Shown here: one piece after another, positions 25,453-32,428 of the stretch
Numbering within the stretch: position 1 is the stretch's first letter
How the letters are laid out: every line of letters starts with the position of its first letter
From: Calditrichota bacterium
GTDB taxonomy: Bacteria > CLD3
Direction of reading: 5' to 3'
Length of the DNA stretch: 64,000 nucleotides
Assembly (NCBI GenBank): GCA_008501735.1
Contig: QQUF01000045.1
Location: 1 to 64,000 of the forward strand
The notes under the pieces: model-generated
What the model was told of the DNA's origin: nothing
Database searches by the model: none
What the model saw: the letters and a program-made list of their open reading frames with translations, nothing else
Position numbers and translations under genes: made by a program

Positions 25453-25487
25453 TTTGTGAAATCTAGATTTCTGTTTTAAGTTTTCTA
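25453..25487 (+). promoter_or_regulatory. Leader element shared by the two giant regulator genes (copy 2)
   Basis: TTTGTGAAATCTAGATTTCT followed by GTTTTAAGTTTTCTA corresponds to 16335-16370 upstream of regulator 1. This copy includes the perfect palindrome GAAATCTAGATTTC. It lies 23 bases before the regulator 2 ATG and directly follows the T-run of the preceding terminator, so any promoter for regulator 2 has to be here. Confidence 0.45.
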
Positions 25488-25510
25488 ACCCAATTAAACA
25501 GAGATACAGA

Positions 25511-28500
25511 ATGCCTTACAAAATCATACGTAAAATCGCCTCAGGAACTTTCGGCACAGTTTACAAAGTCCAGGAAACAACTAACAGTGAATTCTACGCC
25601 TTAAAATTAATCCACGAAAATTACAAAAGCCCTAAAGAACTGAAAAGAATCAAACGTGGTTTTGAGTCAGCTCAAATAGTATCACACCCAAATTGTGTAA
25701 AAATGATTGAATGGTATGAGGAAAAAGACCAAATTGGTTTTGTGATGGAATTTGTAGATTCCGTAGAGACGCAAAATCTCGCGTATAGTGAAAAGAATAA
25801 TTCCCTTGTAGAGACGCAAAATCTTGCGTCTCTACAAAATAAAATTTCAAAAATAATTCAAATTGCAAATGGGCTTGAAGCACTTCACTCAACAGGAATC
25901 ATTCACAGAGATTTGAAACCTGCAAACATTCTTGAAACCAAAGATGGTCAAATTAAAATCACTGATTTTGATTTAGTGAAACTTGACGATTCCTCCACTC
26001 TCACAGCTTCGGGAGCTTTCCTTGGAACTGCAAAATATTCTTCTCCTGAACAATGCCAAAACTCTGCTAAAATTGATTTCCGTTCTGACCTTTACTCACT
26101 TGGAGTTCTTTTCTACCAATTAGTTTGTGGCAGAGTTCCTTTTGAAGGAGATTCATTGGCAGAAATTGCACTTGGTCACATTCGTACTCCACTAATTTCT
26201 CCAAAACAATTTGTTCCTGATTTACCAGAAGTTTTGAATACAGTAATTGCCAAACTCCTAAAAAAAAATCCAAAAGATAGATTTCAATCTGCTCAAGAAG
26301 TCTCAAAGATTTTAGATACTTTTTTGAAAGAAGGAAAAGTTGAAAACTTGGAAACTTTCGGTGATTTTCTTTTAACTCCGGGTTTCGTTGGACGAGGAAA
26401 AGAATTTTCAGAGTTGAGCAAAATCTTTTCAGAAACAACTAACAAGCTGAAAACAATTCTAATTAGTGGTGAACAAGGAGTTGGAAAAACAAAATTGTGG
26501 AAAGAATTCAGACTTGGTTTACCAAAAAACTCAACTTTAGTGTTTGAGACAAAGTGCAGACAAAATGGAAACACTTTTGAACCACTTCAAACAATTCTTG
26601 CAAAAGCATTAGAACAAATCGAGAAACTTTCTGGCAAAGAACAAGCTGAAAAAATTGGACGATTTGGAAAAGACCTTTGTAAGATTTTTCCACAACTTGA
26701 ACAAAAATTTTTTTTTAAACATTTACTGGAAATTCCAGCTCTTGAGGGTATTGAATCAGAGCTTAGACTTTTTGAAGCATTTACAAATTTCCTAAATAAT
26801 ATTCAAAAAGAAAAACAGACTTTAGTTTTCTTTTTCGACGACTTACAATGGATTGATGAACTTAGTCTAAAGTTTCTTGGTTATTTAACAAGGAGTTTAT
26901 CTAATAATTCAATTTTAGTTTTGGGAACTATTAGAAAAGAACAAATTGAAAATGTATTAGAAGAAATTGATGATTCTAAGATTCTCACTCTCGAAAATTT
27001 TGAATTAGAAGAAGTCCGTGAATTTCTCACAAAAATGTTTGGCAAAGCTGACCCTGTAAACACAAGATTTTGTGAAGAAATTTTGAAACGCACAGGTGGA
27101 AATGTTTTGTTTGTTCAAGAGCTAATTTTTCACTTGTTAGAAACAAAGGAATTGAATAAAAGTGAGGGTGATTGGGATTTAGGTGAAGAATCTTTCACAA
27201 AACTAAAACTACCAAAATCAATTCAAAGTGTTGTTGGTGAACGTCTAAATTTCTTACCTAAAAATTTACTAAAGTTACTCGAAGTTGGTGCACTTCTCGG
27301 AAAGTTTTTTACAACGAAAGTAGTGGCAGAAGTCCTTTCTTTAGAAGAAAATGAAGTTGAAAGTAAATTAGCAAACTCGACTTTTGAAGGTATTTTAGAA
27401 AAATCGGAAAGTAATATTTTTGAATTCGTAAACGACTCTTTTAGAGAAAGCCTTTCAAATTCGCTAAAACCAAATACCAAAAAGTCAATTCACAGAAAGA
27501 TAGCAGTTTACTTAGAGAAGCGTTTTAATGAATTTGAAATTTTGGAAGAACTTGCTAATCATTACTTTGAAGCTGGTGTGAAGAAAAAAACTTTTAATTA
27601 CTGTTTGAAAGCTGGAGTTTCTTTAAAAGAGGTTTATGACTATGCGAAAGCAGAAACATTTATTTCAAATGCAATTACTGCAATTGAAGCGAGAAATATT
27701 TCCGAAAGAATAAATATTTCTAACCTAAAGGCTGAATGCTTAGAAAAGTTGGGTGATTTTGAACAAGCCGAAAAAATTTATTCCCATAATTTAAAATTGG
27801 CATTTGATTCAAATTCTGAAAATGAAATAATAGCTGATATTTATTTTGCTTTGGGTAGAATTAATTCTGAATTATTTAATATTGAAAATACTCAAAAATA
27901 TTTTAAACTATCTTTAAACCTTTACATCAAATTAAGAGATTTTAAATTTATAATTTTAATTCATAAAGAATTGTCTCGTTCATTTATTTATCAAAATAAA
28001 TTTTCTGAAGCCCAAAAATATTTAGATTTAGCATTAGAAGTTGCTGAAAGTAATAAAATTTATGATGAAGTGATTAGTTGTTATACTTACCAATGTACTA
28101 TTCTTGGAAGTGTCGGAAAATTCGATGAGGTTTTGATTTATGCAAAAAAGATTAATGATTTTGAAGAAAAGCAAGGAAGTTCAAGGAAAGATTTTACGGG
28201 TTTAATTTTTCTCGGTTGGGTTTATAAAAACTTAACAAATTTTGTAAAAGCATCTTTTTATTTTGAAAAAGCTGTTAAAAATTTAGAGAAGAACAGTTAT
28301 TCTGATACATATTTAAGAGCGTTAAACGGTGTTAGCCTTTGTAATTTTGAATTAGGAAATTTTGAAAAAGCAATTGAATTCTCTTTGAAAACTATCAGAC
28401 AAGCAATCCTAATTAAAGATTTTAGACAAGTAGGAAATTCTTACAACGACATTGCATTATTTTATACAACCTACGGAAACTTTGATGAAGCCTCTAAAAT

Positions 28501-30568
28501 GCTTGACAAAAGCATTGAAGTATCAAGAAAAATTAATGATGAATTTCAAATTGCAAATTCATTTTATCTTTTGGGAGAGATTGAATTTTTTAAAAGCAAT
28601 TTTTTAGAAGCGATTTCAAATTATGAAGAATCTGTTAAAATTTATAGTAAAATTGAAATGGAGTTCAAAGCTCCAATTTTATTATACAATCTTTCTAAGT
28701 CAAATTATAAACTCAGAAACTACCCAAAAGCATTAGAAAATATATCTAAAAGCCAAGAACTTGCCCAAAAATTTGAAAATGAGAATGTAATTTTCAATTG
28801 TCAAATTTTGAAAAATAAAATTGATTTTATGTTGGGAAATAAAGAGCAAGCAATTCAAAATATTTACTCTTTTATTCAATCTGAAAATGATGAAAGAAAA
28901 TCAGCAATTTTAAGAATTTCATTCTGTAATCTTTTTGCAAAAGACCGAAGTTTGGGAATTTTGATTTCAGAGGATTTTGATTTTCAAGAATTTCTTTTAG
29001 AAACAAAAAGTTTAACTGAAAAGGTTCTGAAAGAGAAGTTTAATTATGAAATTTCTAAGGACTTAGAAGAACTGAAACTTCTTGAAAAACCTTCTATTAG
29101 CTTGGATTTAGATTTAATTTCCTCGTTTGTGAAATGGATTGAACCTTCAAATCTTTTTAGCGAACTTTTAGAATTTTTGAAAAAACAAACAAATGCAACT
29201 TCGGCAATTCTTATTTTACAGAATCCAATTACCAAAAAATTTGAAATTGCAAGTTCAACGAATGAAATTTCAAATGAGGATTTAGATTTTAGCAAAGGTA
29301 TTTTTGAAGAATCAATAAAAAATCATAAACCAATTCTAATTGAGAATGCTTTAGAGAATCCAAATTTTAGTTCAAACCAAAGTGTTGTCGGTAAGATTTT
29401 CCTTTCGGTTTTAGTTGTCCCAGTAAGTCTAAATAAAAAAGTTATTGGAGCAATTTACGTTGAACGCTCAAAATTGGAATTAGAAAAATTTAGAATCCCT
29501 GATTTGCAACAAGTCGAAAGAATTGCAAAACTTATTTCACCGATTTTGCAAAAACAAAACGAAAACAAAGTTCTTAAAACTGAATCAGAAGTTAAAAAAT
29601 TAGGAATCTTCATTGGTAACAGCCTAAAAATGCAAAAATTATATCAGCAAATCCAAAATGCTGCGACAGTTGATTACACAACTTACATTTACGGCGAAAC
29701 CGGAACAGGGAAAGAATTAGTTGCAACTGCTCTGCACAAATTAAGTCTAAGAAAAGACAAACCTTTTGTAGTAATTAATTGCTCGGCAATTCCGAAAGAT
29801 TTAGCTGAAAGTGAACTTTTCGGACATTCAAAAGGTGCGTTTAGTGGAGCAATTTCTGATAAAACAGGAAAATTTGAACTTGCAAACGAAGGAACACTTT
29901 TCCTTGATGAAGTCGCAGAATTATCTTTGGAAATTCAAGCAAAACTGCTCCGAGCAATTCAACAAAAGGAAATTTGGCGAGTCGGTGGAAACAAAGGAAT
30001 AAAAGTAAACATAAAAATCATTGTTGCAACTCACAAAAATCTTAGCGAGGAAGTTCAGAAAGGTAATTTCCGTGAAGACCTTTTTCACAGATTAGATGTT
30101 TTGAAAATCGAAGTTCCTCCTTTGAGGGAAAGGTTAGAAGACATTCCACTTTTAGCAAATTCAATTTTAGAAAAAGTCAGTAAGGAGTTGAACAAAAAAT
30201 TCTTGGGTTTCTCACAAAGTGGAATTAAATCTCTTTTTGAACAAAGATGGAAGGGGAATGTCAGAGAATTAGAAAATGTGATTACAAAATCAGTAATAAA
30301 TCTTCAAATTGAAAAGTCATTAAGCGAAAATGATTTATTCCCAAATCAAATTACCAAACGAAATTCAGATGAACCTTTAGAAGTAATCCTTAATGGAAAA
30401 TCTTTTGATGAGAAATTAGAAAACTTGGGTAAAAAAATCTTGTTAACAAACTTAGAGTCCACAAATTGGAACAAACGGCAATCGGCAAGAGAATTAGGAA
30501 TTAGTAGAAATAGGCTCAAACGTTTGATTTCTAAGTATGAGCTTGTTGAACCACATTCTTCACTTTAG
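25511..30568 (+). CDS. Giant fused regulator 2: Ser/Thr kinase – STAND ATPase – TPR – GAF – sigma-54 activator
   Basis: A 1,685-residue paralogue of regulator 1 with the same domain order. Kinase (1-275): 'IASGTFGTVYKV', Lys32, 'HRDLKPAN' (132-139), 'TDFDLVK' again with DFD. STAND/AAA ATPase: 'GEQGVGKT' Walker A, 'LVFFFDDLQWID' Walker B. TPR array (about 660-1150), strongly diverged from regulator 1. GAF (about 1225-1360). Sigma-54 AAA+: 'GETGTGKE' near 1395, with the sigma-54-contact loop reading 'GAFSGA' near 1442 instead of GAFTGA, then 'LFLDEVAELS'. C-terminal Fis-type helix-turn-helix ('NWNKRQSARELGISRNRLKRLI'). The DNA-recognition helix and TPR region differ from regulator 1, implying a different signal and DNA target. 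Propeller D and the FG-GAP protein follow. Confidence 0.88.
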   Translation: MPYKIIRKIASGTFGTVYKVQETTNSEFYALKLIHENYKSPKELKRIKRGFESAQIVSHPNCVKMIEWYEEKDQIGFVMEFVDSVETQNLAYSEKNNSLVETQNLASLQNKISKIIQIANGLEALHSTGIIHRDLKPANILETKDGQIKITDFDLVKLDDSSTLTASGAFLGTAKYSSPEQCQNSAKIDFRSDLYSLGVLFYQLVCGRVPFEGDSLAEIALGHIRTPLISPKQFVPDLPEVLNTVIAKLLKKNPKDRFQSAQEVSKILDTFLKEGKVENLETFGDFLLTPGFVGRGKEFSELSKIFSETTNKLKTILISGEQGVGKTKLWKEFRLGLPKNSTLVFETKCRQNGNTFEPLQTILAKALEQIEKLSGKEQAEKIGRFGKDLCKIFPQLEQKFFFKHLLEIPALEGIESELRLFEAFTNFLNNIQKEKQTLVFFFDDLQWIDELSLKFLGYLTRSLSNNSILVLGTIRKEQIENVLEEIDDSKILTLENFELEEVREFLTKMFGKADPVNTRFCEEILKRTGGNVLFVQELIFHLLETKELNKSEGDWDLGEESFTKLKLPKSIQSVVGERLNFLPKNLLKLLEVGALLGKFFTTKVVAEVLSLEENEVESKLANSTFEGILEKSESNIFEFVNDSFRESLSNSLKPNTKKSIHRKIAVYLEKRFNEFEILEELANHYFEAGVKKKTFNYCLKAGVSLKEVYDYAKAETFISNAITAIEARNISERINISNLKAECLEKLGDFEQAEKIYSHNLKLAFDSNSENEIIADIYFALGRINSELFNIENTQKYFKLSLNLYIKLRDFKFIILIHKELSRSFIYQNKFSEAQKYLDLALEVAESNKIYDEVISCYTYQCTILGSVGKFDEVLIYAKKINDFEEKQGSSRKDFTGLIFLGWVYKNLTNFVKASFYFEKAVKNLEKNSYSDTYLRALNGVSLCNFELGNFEKAIEFSLKTIRQAILIKDFRQVGNSYNDIALFYTTYGNFDEASKMLDKSIEVSRKINDEFQIANSFYLLGEIEFFKSNFLEAISNYEESVKIYSKIEMEFKAPILLYNLSKSNYKLRNYPKALENISKSQELAQKFENENVIFNCQILKNKIDFMLGNKEQAIQNIYSFIQSENDERKSAILRISFCNLFAKDRSLGILISEDFDFQEFLLETKSLTEKVLKEKFNYEISKDLEELKLLEKPSISLDLDLISSFVKWIEPSNLFSELLEFLKKQTNATSAILILQNPITKKFEIASSTNEISNEDLDFSKGIFEESIKNHKPILIENALENPNFSSNQSVVGKIFLSVLVVPVSLNKKVIGAIYVERSKLELEKFRIPDLQQVERIAKLISPILQKQNENKVLKTESEVKKLGIFIGNSLKMQKLYQQIQNAATVDYTTYIYGETGTGKELVATALHKLSLRKDKPFVVINCSAIPKDLAESELFGHSKGAFSGAISDKTGKFELANEGTLFLDEVAELSLEIQAKLLRAIQQKEIWRVGGNKGIKVNIKIIVATHKNLSEEVQKGNFREDLFHRLDVLKIEVPPLRERLEDIPLLANSILEKVSKELNKKFLGFSQSGIKSLFEQRWKGNVRELENVITKSVINLQIEKSLSENDLFPNQITKRNSDEPLEVILNGKSFDEKLENLGKKILLTNLESTNWNKRQSARELGISRNRLKRLISKYELVEPHSSL
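25763..25837. repeat. Double palindromic repeat inside the kinase domain of regulator 2
   Basis: The second unit is a perfect 14-bp stem: TTGTAGAGACGCAA (25806-25819), AATC, TTGCGTCTCTACAA (25824-25837). The first (from 25763, GTAGAGACGC…GCGTATAG) has the same left arm and a decayed right arm. Together they encode the insertion 'VETQNLAYSEKNNSLVETQ' just after the kinase hinge, at the codon where regulator 1 carries an unrelated palindrome. GTAGAGACGC palindromes are a dispersed repeat type I recall from other bacterial genomes. Confidence 0.75.
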
Positions 30569-30632
30569 TAAAGCATTACAGCAAAAGGATCTAATACGAA
30601 CCACCATAAATTCAATAATTTAAATTATTTAT

Positions 30633-30696
30633 AAAAAAGGGTCTAGAGTGAACCCAATGATTTTAAAATCATTGGGTTCACTCTAGACCCTTTTTT
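30633..30696. terminator. 64-base perfect palindrome, strong bidirectional terminator-like structure
   Basis: The two 32-base arms are exact reverse complements centred between 30664 and 30665 (TTTT|AAAA), with GGGTCTAGAGTGAACCCAAT in the left arm. The right arm ends in seven T, giving a classical terminator for regulator 2 on the plus strand; the A-run on the left does the same for the other strand. The stem is far longer than an ordinary terminator. Confidence 0.8.
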
Positions 30697-30765
30697 TGTT
30701 TAAAGGAACAATGGGCTTGAATCAAATTATTGATTTTACACAACTTATACAACCTTTGGAAAATT

Positions 30766-30781
30766 TGGCACAGAATTAGTA
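30766..30781 (+). promoter_or_regulatory. Sigma-54 (-24/-12)-like element of propeller D
   Basis: TGGCACAGAATTAGTA has a perfect -24 box (TGGCAC) and GG-N10-G spacing, but the -12 box reads AGT instead of TGC. It aligns with 22305-22320 over TTTGGCA..GA.TT.G.AAC. It lies 90 bases before the propeller D ATG. Taken alone the match is weak; its support is the shared position and sequence. Confidence 0.4.
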
Positions 30782-30813
30782 ACTACTTTGAGGTAATTAA
30801 TTACATAGCCTTT

Positions 30814-30841
30814 CGTCTCGTAGTTTTATTGCTACGAGGCG
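30814..30841 (+). promoter_or_regulatory. Leader hairpin upstream of propeller D
   Basis: CGTCTCGTAG (30814-30823) pairs with CTACGAGGCG (30832-30841), one G·U, across an 8-base loop. It sits between the -24/-12-like element and the start codon, so it would be in the 5' untranslated leader and could stabilise or attenuate the transcript. Confidence 0.45.
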
Positions 30842-30871
30842 ATTTATTAATTAAAACTAAGGAACTAAAAA

Positions 30872-32347
30872 ATGCACAAATTTACAAAAGCCTTCATTTC
30901 TTTAAGTTTACCACTTTGCTTTATCGCAAACGTCAATGCACAGAAAATTTATTGGTCCGACCAACCAAATTTGAAAAGAGCAGATCTAGATGGCTCAAAT
31001 GTAGAAGACATTACTCCAGCAATTTTTAACGGTCCAAGAGCCGTTACAGTTAATAAAACAGAATCAAAGATTTATTGGGTTGACCAAAACGGATTTAATT
31101 ATCGCAAATCTGATTTAGACGGTACAAATTTGGAAACTTTGTTCAATACAACAGGTGGTGCAGGAACTGCAATGGCAATTGATGAAACAAACTCAAATAT
31201 TTATCACGGAAATGTTAGTTTTGTAGGTGGCTTTAACCCATTTATTGAAAAAAGAAATTTAGATGGTTCGAACAACTCTACAATTATTAGTTCTTTATCT
31301 GGTAGTGTCAAAGATATTGCATTAGATGTTAATAACTCTTTAATTTATTTTACAGTTTCAAATACAATCCAAACAGTAAACTTTGATGGCTCTAACCAAC
31401 AAACTATTGTTACAGCAACAAGTAATATTCAAGACATTACTTTAGATTTGACGAATAATAAACTTTACTACACAGACCAAAACACTGGTTTAAATACTGG
31501 AAAAGTAGTAAGAACAGACTTAGATGGTTCAAATCCAACAGACATTCTTACAGCCTTATCTAATCCTGAAGATATTCATTTAGATGTAACAAATTCTCAA
31601 ATCTATTGGGGAGACGGTGGAGAAGATAAAATTTTTAGATGCAATTTTGACGGAACAGGAACTGAGACAATTGTCACTGGAGTCAGTATTTCTATTGCTG
31701 ATTTCTCATTAGTCTCAGCAGATGCACCACTTTCTGTAGAATTAAATTATTTCACAGCTCGTCAAATTGAAAACTCAATTCAGCTTTCCTGGGCAACGGC
31801 TTCTGAAACTGAAAATGAAGGTTTTAATGTTTATAGAAAATTAGGAAATGAGGATTTTGTAAAAATCGCTTCTCACAAATCTCACACTGAACTTAAAGGG
31901 CAAGGGAACACTTCTTTAGAAACTTTTTACACCTTTAATGACAACTCAAAATTACAAAATGGCGAATTTTACACTTACCTAATTTCAGACGTTGAAACAA
32001 ATGGAATTGAAACTAAGCACGAAGAATCTGCTCAAAGTGTTCTTTTTGAAGTCCAATCACAGGAAGTCAGAAAATTCGAGTTAAAACAAAACTATCCTAA
32101 TCCTTTTAATCCAAGTACAACAATTTCTTACAATCTTGCAAAAGATTCAAAAGTAAGTCTCAAGATTTACAATGAAATAGGTGAATTTGTCAAAGAACTC
32201 ACAAATGGTTTTCGTTACGAAGGTTCACACAATGTAATTTGGGACGGAACTAACAACAATGGAAAATCTGTTTCAAGTGGAACTTACTTCTACAAAATTT
32301 CAGCAGGAACTTTCACACAAACTAACAAAATGATTCTACTCAAATAA
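30872..32347 (+). CDS. Exported six-bladed YWTD propeller protein with T9SS sorting domain (copy D)
   Basis: A 491-residue exported protein with signal peptide 'MHKFTKAFISLSLPLCFIANVNA'. The six blades are more divergent than in copies A-C ('KIYWSDQPNLKRADLDGSNVEDI', 'KIYWVDQNGFNYRKSDLDGTNLETL', 'NIYHGNVSFVGGFNPFIEKRNLDGSN', 'LIYFTVSNTIQTVNFDGSNQ', 'KLYYTDQNTGLNTGKVVRTDLDGSN', 'QIYWGDGGEDKIFRCNFDGTG'). The fibronectin-like domain and T9SS type A domain from about residue 316 onward are nearly identical to those of the next gene. AAGGAAC precedes the ATG. It is the first gene after regulator 2 and its control region. Confidence 0.9.
   Translation: MHKFTKAFISLSLPLCFIANVNAQKIYWSDQPNLKRADLDGSNVEDITPAIFNGPRAVTVNKTESKIYWVDQNGFNYRKSDLDGTNLETLFNTTGGAGTAMAIDETNSNIYHGNVSFVGGFNPFIEKRNLDGSNNSTIISSLSGSVKDIALDVNNSLIYFTVSNTIQTVNFDGSNQQTIVTATSNIQDITLDLTNNKLYYTDQNTGLNTGKVVRTDLDGSNPTDILTALSNPEDIHLDVTNSQIYWGDGGEDKIFRCNFDGTGTETIVTGVSISIADFSLVSADAPLSVELNYFTARQIENSIQLSWATASETENEGFNVYRKLGNEDFVKIASHKSHTELKGQGNTSLETFYTFNDNSKLQNGEFYTYLISDVETNGIETKHEESAQSVLFEVQSQEVRKFELKQNYPNPFNPSTTISYNLAKDSKVSLKIYNEIGEFVKELTNGFRYEGSHNVIWDGTNNNGKSVSSGTYFYKISAGTFTQTNKMILLK
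31817..32190 (+). repeat. 374-base direct repeat, copy 1 (C-terminal export module)
   Basis: Identical base for base to 34148-34521 by direct comparison. It encodes the fibronectin-like domain from 'EGFNVYRK' through most of the T9SS sorting domain. The identity ends at 32191 (c versus a). Confidence 0.9.
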
Positions 32348-32428
32348 ATTATCAGATTTAAAGTTGGAAATTGGAAAAGAAGCGATATTGGAAAATTTAA
32401 ATTCTAAACAACAATAGGAATTAACAAA

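Larger units (their letters stand above)
30569..30871. other. 303-base non-coding control region between regulator 2 and propeller D
   Basis: It contains a 16-bp AT-only palindrome (30614-30629), a 64-base perfect palindrome acting as terminator (30633-30696), a -24/-12-like element (30766-30781) and a leader hairpin (30814-30841). I did not find the TGTAACA dyads that precede propeller B. A short frame at 30730-31029 overlaps the propeller D start and is not considered a gene. Confidence 0.6.

Noticed and set aside
30730-31029. Open frame of 99 codons before and over the propeller D start
   Set aside because: It overlaps a well-supported signal-peptide gene in another frame, runs through the leader hairpin and has no family resemblance.
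32348-32428. Several TTGGAAA repeats before the FG-GAP gene considered as a sigma-54 promoter
   Set aside because: GG-to-GC spacing is wrong (7 or 14 bases) and there is no TGGCA box.
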